A DNA stretch of 64,000 nt. It comes from Parietaria judaica (lineage: Eukaryota > Streptophyta > Magnoliopsida > Rosales > Urticaceae). The stretch covers positions 28,452,001-28,516,000 of the forward strand of contig OX940864.1 of assembly GCA_954871525.1 (NCBI GenBank). The letters are read 5' to 3'. Numbering within the stretch: the first letter of the stretch is position 1; each line of letters opens with the position of its first letter. The notes under the pieces were generated by a model that worked only from the letters and a program-made list of their open reading frames with translations, had not been told where the DNA came from and made no database searches. The translations under genes and the position numbers were made by a program. Below, one piece after another: positions 1 to 11,478 of this stretch.

Positions 1-342
1 TCCCAAAAAAAAAAAGGTATTTTCGTCACTTGAATATAAATAAACTGTTATCGTTAATTACTTGATTAGGAACAAAGAAACATGATAAGTGTTAATGGGT
101 ATTTTTCGAAGCCTAGAAAAATTATGGCCCAGCCCAAATAACTTGCCCAAAAGGCTTAAAAGACTAAAAAAGTCCACATATACGACCTGGGCCCACCGCA
201 AAAAAGTCAGCGGGACTCGGCGCCAAAAGTCAAAGGAGCTCGGCTCAAAAAGTCAACCTAAAAAGTCAACGGGACTCGGCCCGAATAAAGACAGTAAAAG
301 TTTTGTTACTTTTACCACAAAAGGGCTTTAAATTAATTAAAA

Positions 343-391
343 GCACCGCGCACCGAGCACCGCGCACCGAGCACCGAGCACCGCGCACCGC
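343..391 (+). repeat. 7-bp minisatellite in 5' LTR, 7 copies
   Basis: There are seven consecutive heptamers, GCACCGC or GCACCGA, followed by GCAAGCA. The order of the C and A variants differs from that in the 3' LTR, where there are fifteen copies. The array lies about 70 bp upstream of the TATA box. Confidence 0.95.
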
Positions 392-462
392 GCAAGCAAT
401 ATCATAATTGCTCAGGGGCCCATCAAAGTAATTATTAATTACTAAGAGGTCCCTGCATCCTT

Positions 463-472
463 CTATAAATAG
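463..472 (+). promoter_or_regulatory. LTR TATA box
   Basis: CTATAAATAG, in a position typical of an LTR core promoter. The same sequence is present in the 3' LTR near 5800. Transcription would start about 30 bases downstream. Confidence 0.7.
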
Positions 473-828
473 AAGCTCATTTCAATCAAAACGGTAACTT
501 CAACAACTCAGATCAACCCACAAAAAACGCTGTAAAGCGATAAAACCTCCGTTTTCCATTCTCTTAAATATCCCGACTTAAATACCCGACTAATGTTGAG
601 CGTCGGAGGTGGATACGGAGGCACCCCCTCCGTACCCCCTTAAAGTTCACGTTTATTTCATTATTTCAGCAAGATATACGGAGACGGAGTTCTGGAAGAT
701 ATTTCCGGCTTATCAAGAAATACCAATCAAGCTTCAAGACCCCCTTTGACTGTCAAGAGGTCATTGGGCCCGGCCCAAAATCAAGACTTGGGCCGCTTTA
801 AGTGTTGATCCATTTTTCGGCATTAACA

Positions 829-850
829 TTTTGGCGCTAGAAGGAGGGGC
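829..850 (+). other. Putative primer-binding site
   Basis: Directly after the 5' LTR terminus comes TTTTGGCGCTAGAAGGAGG. A TGGCGC-type sequence at this spot is common in plant Ty3/gypsy elements, where a tRNA 3' end primes minus-strand synthesis. I did not establish which tRNA matches. Confidence 0.55.
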
Positions 851-1986
851 TCCCGACACGTTTAAGCCTCGAGTCCCTACCAGCACATTCAAGAGTCTCA
901 TACTCAGTCTCAACCGGCTCTCGGACATGACCCGTCCGTAATATCGCCGCCCACAATTAAGTGCAAATCATCACGTGTCTCAAAGTCATTTGATCGTCAC
1001 ATAGTCTCACGCCGCTGCTCAAAATCGGAAGATCTGCTACAACCAGATTTATAGCGCCCTCTGTCAAAGTTAGCTCGTCGCCAGAGCGGTCAGCCTCGAT
1101 CACCATCGCCGCCAAGTGGCGCTCAAATCGCATAAACAAGACAGTCCGCCGTTGTTGTCATACCGCTGCCCGTTGCTCGCGGACACGAATCCGTTGTTGT
1201 CATACCGCGGCGCGGCGCGCCGCCTCAGTCGCTACCGCCTCCCCGCCGACGAACGCCGTAGGCCCCACCGTGCACATGCTGAGCACCTCGCGCGGAACTC
1301 TCGGCGATGAAGAATCCTTGACGCCAAGAAGTTCGCGTGCCCAGATCTAGGTTGGAGAAGCCTCCGGCTCCTCTCAGTGGTGTCGGCGACCCTCACTCTG
1401 CACCGCTTCCTCTTGATTCGCGCATTCCATCGAGGAGAAAGCCCGATCGACGCCTCCGGCCAAACCAGCGAGCACCCAACGCCGCCGTTGGAATCGACTC
1501 CTCAGGACAAAAGCTCATGAATCTCTTGCTCGCCTATGAACACCGCGGTCATCACGACGAGACCGATCGTCGGTGAAACAACGGCAGCAAAAATGGGCAA
1601 CGATGGATCTGAGGGAGGAAGAAGGAGGAGGCCTCCAGTGCGTGTTTCAGGAGAGAGAAAACCAAAAAGAAAATAAAAATAAAAGTAAATGAATAAAACC
1701 CATGTGCAAAGTACGTGGGTGACAAAAAAAAAGGGGAAAAGAAAAATAAATAAAAAGTACATGTATTACAAAGAATCTGATTTATAAAGATCAGATTATA
1801 GAAAGATAGAATATATATATATATATGCATGTATATATTATTATATATACATTGAAAGATGCCAAAATCGTGAGCAAAGGCAAATACAATAAATATATAT
1901 GTGTATATTTATTTTTAAAAAAAAATACATGGATAAATATAATTTATGTAGTGGGGCCTATATCTCGCTACGAGAAAGACGACAGT
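851..1986. other. 5' interior of the retrotransposon, no coding frame
   Basis: About 1.1 kb between the primer site and the repeat arrays. It is GC-richer at first (to about 1600) and then AT-rich. Open frames are short and overlap on both strands, with no gag-like zinc knuckle or protease motif. It probably represents untranslated leader or decayed gag sequence. Confidence 0.5.
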
Positions 1987-2202
1987 CAAAGTCTAAAGCC
2001 CGAAGATGACACCAAAAGCTCATCAGGGAAAATTGACGAACAAAGTCTAAAGCCCGAAGACGACACCAAAAGCTCATCAGGGAAAATTGACGAACAAAGT
2101 CTAAAGCCCGAAGACGACACCAAAAGCTCATCAGGGAACATTGATGATCAAAGTCTTAATCTCAAAGACGACGCCAAAGGCTCATCAGGGAAAGACGAGT
2201 GA
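1987..2202 (+). repeat. 54-bp tandem repeat, in-frame (18 codons)
   Basis: Units start at 1987, 2041, 2095 and 2149, exactly 54 bp apart. Because 54 is a multiple of three, a frame stays open from about 1825 to 2202 and encodes an acidic 18-residue repeat around KPEDDTKSSSGK. I see no sign that it is a real gene: there is no family match and the frame closes as soon as the repeat register changes. Confidence 0.9.
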
Positions 2203-3660
2203 AGTCCGAAGCCCGAAGACAACGTCAAAGGCTCATCAGGAAAACACGAAGTCTGAAGCCCAAAAATGACGCGAAAGGCTCATCAGGGAAAATTGACGAA
2301 CAAAGTCTAAAGCCCAAAGACGACGCCAAAGGCTCACAAAGGAAAGACAAAGTTCGAATCCCGAAGATGACGCCAAAAGCTCAACAGGGTAAACGACGAA
2401 CAAAGTCTAAAGCCCGAAGACGATGCCAAAGACTCATTAGGGAAAGACAACTGTCAAAGTCCGACGCCCGATGGTGACGTCATAGGCTCATCAGGAGAAG
2501 ACGCCGGTCATAGTCCAAATCCCGAAGACGACGATCAGAAGCTCGTCAGGAAGAAATGACGGTCAAAATCCGAAGCTCAAAGAAGACGCCAAAGGCTCAA
2601 CAGGATAAAAGGAGCAAAGTATAAAGCCCGAAGACGACGCTAAAGGCTCATCAGGGAAAGACGAGTGAAGTCCGAAGCCCGAAGACAACGTCAAAGGCTC
2701 ATCAGGAAAACACGAAGTCTGAAGCCCAAAAATGACGCGAAAGGCTCATCAGGGAAAATTGACGAACAAAGTCTAAAGCCCAAAGACGACGCCAAAGGCT
2801 CACAAAGGAAAGACAAAGTTTGAATCCCGAAGATGACGCCAAAAGCTCAACAGGGTAAACGACGAACAAAGTCTAAAGCCCGAAGACGATGCCAAAGACT
2901 CATTAGGGAAAGACAACTGTCAAAGTCCGACGCCCGATGGTGACGTCATAGGCTCATCAGGAGAAGACGCCGGTCATAGTCCAAATCCCGAAGACGACGA
3001 TCAGAAGCTCGTCAGGAAGAAATGACGGTCAAAATCCGAAGCTCAAAGAAGACGCCAAAGGCTCAACAGGATAAAAGGAGCAAAGTATAAAGCCCGAAGA
3101 CGACGCTAAAGGCTCATCAGGGAAAGACGAGTGAAGTCCGAAGCCCGAAGACAACGTCAAAGGCTCATCAGGAAAACACGAAGTCTGAAGCCCAAAAATG
3201 ACGCGAAAGGCTCATCAGGGAAAATTGACGAACAAAGTCTAAAGCCCAAAGACGACGCCAAAGGCTCACAAAGGAAAGACAAAGTTTGAATCCCGAAGAT
3301 GACGCCAAAAGCTCAACAGGGTAAACGACGAACAAAGTCTAAAGCCCGAAGACGATGCCAAAGACTCATTAGGGAAAGACAACTGTCAAAGTCCGACGCC
3401 CGATGGTGACGTCATAGGCTCATCAGGAGAAGACGCCGGTCATAGTCCAAATCCCGAAGACGACGATCAAAAGCTCGTCAGGAAGAAATGACGGTCAAAA
3501 TACGAAGCTCAAAGAAGACGCCAAAGGCTCAACATGATAAAAGGAGCAAAGTATAAAGCCCGAAGACGACGCTAAAGGCTCATCAGGGAAAGACAGGTGA
3601 AGTCCGAAGCCCGAAGACAACGTCAAAGGCTCATCAGGGAAAGACGAAGTCTGAAGCCCG
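2191..3660 (+). repeat. 466-bp higher-order tandem repeat, about 3.1 copies
   Basis: The string AAAGACGAGTGAAGTCCGAA (last copy slightly changed) starts at 2191, 2657, 3123 and 3589, exactly 466 bp apart each time. Copies are nearly identical with only scattered single-base differences. Each unit is itself built of degenerate blocks of about 45-55 bp with the phrase CCCGAAGACGACGCCAAAGGCTC. This points to recent unequal exchange or replication slippage within the element. Confidence 0.93.
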
Positions 3661-4104
3661 AAGACGATGCCAGAGGTTCAACAGAATGAAACGACGAGTG
3701 AAGTCGAAAACCTGGGTACGACACAAAAGGCTCACCAGGAAAATCAACAGACAAAGTATAAAATAAGACAATGGCGCCGAAGGCTCATCAAGACAATACA
3801 ATGACCAAAGTTGGAAGCTCAAAGATGATGCCCGGGGCCTGATCCGTTTACTACGGCGATCAAAGTTCAACAACCTCGAAGAACAAATCAGTCGCTTCGA
3901 TGACCACAAAGCTACATGGTCGAAATTAGAACCGCGAAAACGAAGCAAACAAATAAGAATGAAAACAAAGCCGAGAAAGGTCGGATCTCAATCCCGCCGA
4001 CTCAGGTAGCAAAGCCGAGAAAGGCCGAATCTCAATCCCGCCAACTCAGGCAGCAAAGCCGAGAATGGCCGGATCTAAATCCCACCTACTCAGGAAACAA
4101 AAAT

Positions 4105-5036
4105 AAACTGAGAAATAAGACGCTAAGGCGCGAAACTCGGTAAGACGCTACGGCGCGAAGGACCAGGAAATAAGAAGCTAAGGCGCAAAACCTGGCAAAA
4201 TACCGAGAAGCAAGACGCTAAAGCGCGACCGGAAAAATGATAAAGATAAGACGCTACGGCGCGAAGGACCGGGAAATAAGAAGCTAAGGCGCAAAACCTG
4301 GCAAAATACCGAGAAGCAAGACGCTAAAGCGCGACCGGAAAAATGAGAAAGTAAGACGCTAAGGCGCAAAATCTGGCGAATACAAACCGAAAAATAAGAC
4401 GCTAAGGCGCGAAACTCGGTAAGACGATACGGCGCGAAATACCAGAAGGTAAGACGCTAAGGCGCAAAATCTGGCGAATACAAACCGAGAAATAAGACGC
4501 TAAGGCGCAAAACTCGGTAAGACGCTACGGCGCGAAGGACCAGGAAATAAGAAGCTAAGGCGCAAAACCTGGCAAAATACCGAGAAGCAAGACGCTAAAG
4601 CGCGACCGGAAAAATGATAAAGATAAGACGCTACGGCGCGAAGGACCGGGAAATAAGAAGCTAAGGCGCAAAACCTGGCAAAATATCGAGAAGCAAGACG
4701 CTAAAGCGCGACCGGAAAAATGAGAAAGTAAGACGCTAAGGCGCAAAATCTGGCGAATACAAACCGAAAAATAAGACGCTAAGGCGCGAAACTCGGTAAG
4801 ACGCTACGGCGCGAAGGACCAGGAAATAAGAAGCTAAGGCGCAAAACCTGGCAAAATACCGAGAAGCAAGACGCTAAAGCGCGACCGGAAAAATGATAAA
4901 GATAAGACGCTACGGCGCGAAGGACCGGGAAATAAGAAGCTAAGGCGCAAAACCTGGCAAAATACCGAGAAGAAAGACGCTAAAGCGCGACCGAAAAAAT
5001 GATAAAGATAAGACGCCAAGGCGCAAAGGCCGGGAG
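4105..5036 (+). repeat. About 106-bp tandem array inside the retrotransposon
   Basis: Repeated phrases such as AAGACGCTAAGGCGC and GACC(A/G)GGAAATAAGAAGC recur. Starts at 4161 and 4267 are 106 bp apart, and larger blocks recur at 377 and 279 bp. The repeats create identical spurious 63-residue frames on the minus strand, which are not genes. The array is unrelated in sequence to the 466-bp array. Confidence 0.88.
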
Positions 5037-5350
5037 GTTGATACATTTAGTCGCAAACTCCGACAAAAGACCAAAACAACTTGTCTTCAAAAGTTCAAAA
5101 TCATAAGACGCCCAGGCGCAAACACTGGCAGAAGCTCAAAATACAAAAGACACCCCAGCCTGTCCAAGTTCTAAAAAGAGCTCTCATGCTCACCCTTTTC
5201 CAGAAAAAACTGTAAGGTTATCTCTAGAACGCCCCTATCAGCGTACATGGAATGTTGCCCCTTGGGACGCCCCCATATATCTTTAAAAGGGCAGATTGAA
5301 AAATCCCGCAACTTAAGGGAAATAGTTTTTCGCAAGGCGAAGCCATCCAA

Positions 5351-5366
5351 AAAACTGGGGGGTTAA
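5351..5366 (+). other. Polypurine tract
   Basis: AAAACTGGGGGGTTAA immediately precedes the 3' LTR. A purine run at this spot primes plus-strand DNA synthesis in LTR elements. Confidence 0.7.
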
Positions 5367-6160
5367 TGTTATGGGTATTTTTCGAAGCCTAGAAAAATTA
5401 TGGCCCAGCCCAAATAACCTGCCCAAAAGGCTTAAAAGACTAAAAAAGTCCACATATACGACCTGGGCCCACCGCAAAAAAGTCAGCGGGACTCGGCGCC
5501 AAAAGTCAAAGGAGCTCGGCTCAAAAAGTCAACCTAAAAAGTCAACGGGACTCGGCCCGAATAAAGACAGTAAAAGTTTTGTTACTTTTACCACAAAAGG
5601 GCTTTAAATTAATTAAAAGCACCGCGCACCGCGCACCGCGCACCGCGCACCGCGCACCGCGCACCGAGCACCGCGCACCGCGCACCGAGCACCGCGCACC
5701 GAGCACCGCGCACCGCGCACCGCGCAAGCAATATCATAATTGCTCAAGGGCCCATCAAAGTAATTATTAATTACTAAGAGGTCCCTGCATCCTTCTATAA
5801 ATAGAAGCTCATTTCAATCAAAACGGTAACTTCAACAACTCAGATCAACCCACAAAAAACGCTGTAAAGCGATAAAACCTCCGTTTTCCATTCTCTTAAA
5901 TATCCCGACTTAAATACCCGACTAATGTTGAGCGTCGGAGGTGGATACGGAGGCACCCCCTCCGTACCCCCTTAAAGTTCACGTTTATTTCATTATTTCA
6001 GCAAGATATACGGAGACGGAGTTCTGGAAGATATTTCCGGCTTATCAAGAAATACCAATCAAGCTTCAAGACCCCCTTTGACTGTCAAGAGGTCATTGGG
6101 CCCGGCCCAAAATCAAGACTTGGGCTGCTTTAAGTGTTGATCCATTTTTCGGCATTAACA
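5367..6160 (+). repeat. 3' LTR (794 bp)
   Basis: It matches the 5' LTR almost base for base, beginning TGTTATGGG (one A fewer) and ending GGCATTAACA. Substitutions seen include T/C in AATAAC(T/C)TGCCC, G/A in CTCA(G/A)GGGCCC and C/T in GGGC(C/T)GCTTT. It is followed by the ATAAG duplication. Confidence 0.93.
5619..5723 (+). repeat. 7-bp minisatellite in 3' LTR, 15 copies
   Basis: Fifteen consecutive GCACCG(C/A) heptamers, eight more than the matching array in the 5' LTR. Since both LTRs are copied from one template at insertion, the difference arose during reverse transcription or after insertion. Confidence 0.95.
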
Positions 6161-6856
6161 ATAAGTAATGTGCGCTTTAACTTATTTTTATAAATTTAGA
6201 CTCTCCTGTTTTATAAATCGTGTTAGTCTTATATAATAATCTTGTTAATTGTGTCTACTCTTTTGATATACTAGACATATTCAAATATTTTTAAATAATA
6301 AATTAGCTTATTTAAACTCATTCAGTTTATTTAATTATATTATTCAAGATTTAATATTAATTAACAATTCTCTATATTCATCAATTAAACAACATAATTA
6401 ATAAGATATAAATATATCATTTTTTATATAATTAATATTAGAATATTTACTAATATGTATATAAAATGCATAAAATGAAACTTTGTATTTTTTTAGTCGT
6501 GTCTAATTGGGTCTCACTGTGTTATCATGTTTATGTCGTGTTCACCCTCTTTTTTTAACGTTTTCGACACGATTTGACTCAAATCCATTTATGATCAGTC
6601 TAAACTCATTTACATCGTGTCGCAATTGTGTCGACGTGTCCGACCCCATTTTGCACCCCTAGCTTCAACATAATTAGTTTTTTTGTGTGTGATTTTGTCA
6701 GAGTCTTGATTAGCCATTTAATTATTTAGTTTATACTTAAGACATGATAAAACTACCTTAATACTTTAACTAATAATTAGGGATAATGCCTACAAAAGTT
6801 TCAATAGTCTTTCCATTGTCATCGATAAGTTTCCGGTTTTTTTTTTTTTTATTCTC
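6161..6856. other. Intergenic, no gene seen
   Basis: AT-rich sequence. About 6490-6660 contains a degenerate segment ending GCACCCCTA, a plus-strand end reminiscent of hAT-type termini, but no partner end was found. No coding frame is recognisable. Confidence 0.5.
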
Positions 6857-7560
6857 AATCTCTAAAATTCTAAGACAATTACTCTTCCATCCACTATTTT
6901 CAAGTCAAATGCCACAGACATGTTTACCGCCGTGTGGCATGACATGTCATATGGCTGCCACATGGCTTATATTTTTTTTTAAATAAAATTATTTTTTAAG
7001 AAAATATAAAATTATTTATCAAGAAGTTATTGATGATTTTTTAATAATTATAATACTGATGAACCGAAATGAAATACCATTTTTTTTTACCTATGATCCA
7101 AAATATCGGGGTTAAATTACGCGGAATCTAAAAAAAGGGATTAAAATAACCATGTAATTTTTATTTTGAAATATAAAAATACCCTAATTAAAATACTAGG
7201 ATTGAAATACCCACTTTGTACTTTTTATTCCTATTATAATTCAATCCGGGTATTTTAATTCCGCATTTTTGGATTTATGGTGAAAGAAATCTAATTTCGG
7301 AGTATGCATAAAATATGATAGTATCCAAATTTATAAATTTGATTCTTGAAATTTAATGGCATCATGTTGACAGTCGCATGGCATGTCATCTGACTGTCAT
7401 GTGATTTTTTATTATTATTTGTAAAAAGTTTAAAAATTATTTTTTTAAATCTAAAATGCTTTATTAAGAAGTTATTAATAATTTTATAACAATTTCAACA
7501 CCAAAGAATCAGAATGAGGTGTCATTTGACTTGAAAATAGTGGATGAAAGACTAAATTCC
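6857..7560. mobile_element. MITE-like element with inverted repeat ends
   Basis: CTTCCATCCACTATTTTCAA at 6884 onward is the near-exact reverse complement of the sequence at 7523-7550, giving inverted arms of about 28 bp. Weaker inverted similarity continues outward on the left and, across the Harbinger insertion, into 11919-11940. This suggests the Harbinger element landed in the right arm of this one. A second imperfect inverted repeat (about 7087-7282) sits in the middle. No coding capacity. Family unknown. Confidence 0.5.
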
Positions 7561-7849
7561 TTAGGTCATCTCTAACCGATCACTCTATTTCTCAGTAAAT
7601 AGTAAATTATCTCCAACCAAACTCTATTTCTCACTCTATTCATTCTCTTTATATTGCATTTACACACATACCCTTATATTTATTTATTGGTTCCTAATTA
7701 GATCAACTTATTCAAATTATTAAAAAACAAGTCACTCACATTTATTAAATAAAAATTACAATACAACACAAATAAAATAAAATTACAATACAAACATAAA
7801 AGAAAATTACAACACAATAACAAAAATTTACAACAAACACAACTATGCA

Positions 7850-9130
7850 TCAGAATGACTATACTCTTCTCACAAGTCTTCAATTAATGCATTCCGAAGT
7901 GCAATATGTGCATCTTTATCTCTTGTTTGTCTATAACGAGTAACAAACCATTCGAATTGTGTCTCACCGTTGACCACCATTTCGACTTCCACTGGTGGAA
8001 TTTATCTAACAACTTCAATTTGAGCACTAAGATCATGTTCATCCTCTATTATCATGTTATGCATAACTATGCATGCAATCATTATATATTTCAACACGTC
8101 TTTTCTCCAAAATCTTGTCGAACCTGCCACAATTGCAAATTGTGATTGGGGAACTCCGTAGGCATGTTCTACATCTTTTCTACAGGTTTCTTTGCTTCAT
8201 TGCAAAATGTCTCTTTTTTTGGGCCACGAGACTCTCAAATAGTTTGCACAACGGTTGACCATTTTGGATATATACTATCAGCCAAATAATAACCCATATT
8301 ATACTCTTTTCCTAGCATGACATAATGAGCGGGATGAGCGATACTTTGAGTGAAATTAGAAAATAAGTGGGAAGACTCACACATTGATATCATTGTTGCT
8401 TCGTAGCATTGCCAAAAATAAGCATGTCATATCCAAAGATCATAATCTGCTACCGCTTCTAGTGTAATAATAGGTTTTCCACTACGACCTGTTTATTGTC
8501 CGCCCCATCCGGTAGGATAATTTTTTCACTTCCAGTGCATACAATCTAAACTTCCCGAGAATTCACAAAAACCACGTTGTTTACCAACATGTAAAAGTCC
8601 AGCAATATCCTTAGAGGTTGGTGTTCTTGAATATTGCTCAGAAAATATCTCAACAATTGCCAGACAAAACTTATTCATGCTTTCAATCACCATTGACTCT
8701 CCTATTTTAACGTACCCTTCTGTGGCATCTGCTGGAACACCGTATTCCAGCATTCGAAATGTAGTTTTTATCTTTTGAAGGGTCGCCACGATTCACACGT
8801 TATTCAAAGTAATGACTTTGAACAAGATCCTTTATGTGTAAGAATATTGAGCGAGACATCTGATATCTACAACGGATCATGGCTTCATCATACATCGAGC
8901 TTTCTAAAAAGTAATCATTGAATAGTCGACGTCTTCACTCACTCAATCACGGTTGATGAAAGCACGTCCTGGAACTGAGCGTCCCGCTCCAGCGTCTACT
9001 TGGTTGGAATGTTGACAGATAAACTCTGTGATCAAGATATTATTACTGATGATAGCACGAGTTATGGCCTTCTTATCTTCATCCAAACTAATAATGAAAT
9101 CGCCATTCGAGCTTAAGATGATGAGGACGA
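7850..9130 (-). pseudogene. PIF/Harbinger transposase (HARBI1-type nuclease), broken
   Basis: The longest open piece (8789-8526) reads ATLQKIKTTFRMLEYGVPAD ... YVKIGESMVIESMNKFC ... IAGLLHVGKQRGFCEFSGSLDCMHW, the conserved N-terminal and DCMHW core of plant Harbinger transposases. After a stop, homologous reading resumes with YNMGYYLADSIYPKWSTVVQTI and then ESRGPKKRHFAMKQ, the usual downstream block. Upstream, towards 9130, lies a decayed N-terminus. Several stops and frame changes make it non-functional. Known family role: with ORF1 it excises and inserts the element at TWA sites. Confidence 0.85.
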
Positions 9131-9549
9131 GTTAATATTCATTTTGGGAAATAAAATGAGAGAATGTGTAGGGAATTCATAATAAAATGAGTGTTTGTAT
9201 TAAAATTATGATAGAATTGGTATTTTAAAGGGAAAAAGTTAGTGATAAAGGTAAATGTGGGTTGAGAAAAATGTGAGAATCTTGTAAGTGAATTGTCAAA
9301 TCGCGTCAGAACGAGTTGATAAACGTGAGAATCTTGTAATGAACAGTCAAATTGCGTCAAAATAAATTGATAAACGTGAGAATCTTGTAAGTGAATTATC
9401 GAATCGCGTCGGAATGGGTTGACAAACGTCAGTATCTTGTAAGTGAGCTGTTAAATCGCGTCAGAACGAGTTGATAAAAGTGATAATCTTGCTATAAATA
9501 TTTTCTACACAAGTTATAATTTCACCACATCACTCACCTTACTAAAAAA

Positions 9550-11478
9550 ATGCCTAGAGCTTCTAATTACTCTCCAGATAAAGACAAAATCCTTTCTCGA
9601 GTTTATATGGAGAATTCTCAAGACCTAATCATCGGTATATACCAATCATCGGTTAGTTTTGGACTTGTGTTGCAACGGCCCAACTCGTGTTGTATGAGAT
9701 GGGCCGGGCCAAGTGTCGTTTACAGACTTTCCTTAGGATTGGGGCGTGGGTTTCCGGATCTGGCCAATCGAACCCTCCGATAACCGTTGGCTTAGAACCG
9801 GGTCCTCCGTACCTGTTACCGCAAAGCCTTTGAACAGACAAGGCTCGGGTTACAGATTGGTGACCGCAGAGAACTGGAATCCTCGTTCTGACGAATCTGG
9901 CCCTAATGAATCTGGTAGATCGGACCCTTCGCTAATCGTCGGTCTGGGACCGAGTCATTTAATATGTTACCACAAATCCTGAAAACCTCCGTCTGGGCGG
10001 TCGTTCAAGACTTGAGATATAGAATGATGACCACCGAGAGAGGAACCTCTATAGGGAAGGTCGTCAATCAGGCCGAGATTCCTTTATTACTGGTGTGCTG
10101 AGAATTACTCCAGCGCTTCCACTCTAGGCGTCTCCTCCGTCTTCGACTCTGGAAAAAATGTAAACACCAGATATCAGGGAAAACCGGGGAAGGGGGGTGC
10201 TTTCGTATTAACCTCCGACGCTCAACATTAGAAGGCGGGAAAATGGGAATTTTATAGCCATAGAGAGTGTTTGAATGAGTTACCGTTTCAATGATTCAAG
10301 CTCCTACGATGAAAAATTAATTTAGGAGGCCCTTGGCAATAAAATATTGATTTTTTTGACCCCCGCGCTCCATGGCAGAGCGTTGCGCGCCCCACGCGCG
10401 CTCACACGCTTTCTAAAGGCCTCATGTGTGCTCATGTGTCCCGCTGCTATGAAGACGGCTTGGCACGCGTGGTGACGGGTGAGGACGGCCTAGCGCACGT
10501 GGGGGCGCGTGAGAGTGTCGTGGTTCGTGGGAGCGCATGTGCGCGTGCCATGGCTCGCCCGACGCGTCTCGATGTTGTTTTTAGCGTACCGAGGGCACAT
10601 TTTTTTTTTGGGCTTCTCATTTGATAAAATGGGCATTCAGAGGGCGCTTTGGGTCCAAACTGATTTATTTAATTAATAAATAGCTTTTATTGTAATTCCG
10701 TAAAAAACCTGTAAGAAACGGCAAACGTCCAGATTCAGAGATGTGTTTGAAGAGATCCATCTAGTGCTGAATTCAAGTGATTGAGAAAGCTACAAGAAAG
10801 ATGCATGCATGCATTCGACAAGTTGAGAATAGACACTCAACTGATCCTTCTATTGAAGATAAAGTGAGTATTATAGTTTATTTTTTTGTCACAATTAATT
10901 TTTTTACGTAACCATTGTTTTATCAAATTTTGATAGATTAAGCAAAAGTATTCCTTTCATAAGATTAAAAATTCAGGAAATGTTGGAAGTTTGATCATGT
11001 GTGGAACATTATTAAGAATTTTAAAAAATTCCAAGACGGAACCTCAAGTGCAAGACAAACATCTTGAGGTTCATCTTGCCCACAAAAAACTACGGAGTTT
11101 GCTAAACATCCATCTCCACCCGAGCCACTGATTGGGGTGAAGAAAGCCAAATTTTAAAATGAATTAGATGATGGACTACTTTCTAGAATTAGTGGTATTG
11201 AGGAAGGAAATAAAGAACTTTTTGAGCAATTGAAGAAGACAAGTGCAATGAGGCAACCACTTCGAATTGAAAGAAATCAAGAAAGAAAACAAAATATTGT
11301 TCCGGGATTAAAGTTTAATACCAGATCCATTCGTGCATATGTTCAAGCCGAACAAGCAGACATTATGCAAAAGAGGCTTGAACAACAACAATCTCATGCA
11401 CCACCTCCGACTTCTGATTCATATTCTCAATATTTTAGCGGTCTCGGGGGATCCATCACAAATCTTCCAGAATATTAG
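9550..11478 (+). pseudogene. PIF/Harbinger ORF1 (Myb/NAM-associated type), split
   Basis: The N-terminal part starts at 9550 (MPRASNYSPDKDKILSRVYM ... SQDLIIGIYQSS), as in ORF1 proteins of this superfamily. Homology stops near 9677 and resumes near 10720, with IEKATRKMHACIRQVENRH at about 10780-10840. The C-terminal block GVKKAKF ... NELDDGLLSRISGIEEGNKELFEQLKK runs to 11478 and is open from about 11160 apart from a stop. The gap is filled by an LTR-like insertion. In intact elements ORF1 binds the ends and imports the transposase. Stops and the insertion make this copy dead. Confidence 0.78.
9678..10718 (-). mobile_element. Solo-LTR-like insertion within ORF1
   Basis: This block interrupts the ORF1 homology. 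Near 10195-10235 it contains CCTCCGACGCTCAACATTA, the reverse complement of a motif in the LTRs of the 90-6160 element. Its left edge (CGGCCCAA ... GGGCCGGGCC) and right edge (AATTCCGTAAAA ... ACCTGT) match the solo LTR at 28453-29486. It is therefore an LTR in minus orientation. Exact ends are blurred, and a 5-bp target duplication was not found, so terminal bases may have been lost. Confidence 0.6.

Larger units (their letters stand above)
90..828 (+). repeat. 5' LTR (739 bp)
   Basis: It begins TGTTAATGGG and ends GGCATTAACA. It carries a TATA box (463-472) and a GC-rich 7-bp minisatellite (343-391). The segment after the TATA box contains GTTGAGCGTCGGAGG, which recurs in reverse orientation near 10210 in another LTR-like sequence. 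It is 55 bp shorter than the 3' LTR. That difference is fully explained by eight fewer minisatellite copies (56 bp) and one extra base near the start. Confidence 0.93.
90..6160 (+). mobile_element. Complete non-autonomous LTR retrotransposon
   Basis: Two direct repeats (90-828 and 5367-6160) bound a 4.5-kb interior. The ends are TG...CA with an 8-bp inverted repeat (TGTTAATG / CATTAACA). The 5 bases on each side are identical (ATAAG at 85-89 and 6161-6165), so this is one intact insertion. The left LTR is followed by a primer-binding-like sequence and the right one is preceded by a purine-rich tract. No gag, protease, reverse transcriptase or integrase frame is visible. The interior is mostly tandem repeats (54-bp, 466-bp and about 106-bp units), so it must have relied on proteins from a partner element. 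Outside a minisatellite the LTRs differ by only about three substitutions and one base, so insertion is recent. LTR motifs resemble those at 9678-10718 and 28453-29486. Assignment to the Ty3/gypsy Tat-Athila side is an inference from the primer site and LTR style. Confidence 0.92.

Noticed and set aside
1825..2477. Open frames of 125 and 92 codons as repeat-protein genes
   Set aside because: They are by-products of a 54-bp (multiple of three) repeat inside a non-coding retrotransposon interior.
2191..5036. Regular arrays as a CRISPR
   Set aside because: Units are 466 or 106 bp without unique spacers, lie inside a retrotransposon and the genome is eukaryotic.
4178..5046. Three nearly identical minus-strand frames of 63-70 codons
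   Set aside because: They arise from the 106-bp array; no start context, no family resemblance.
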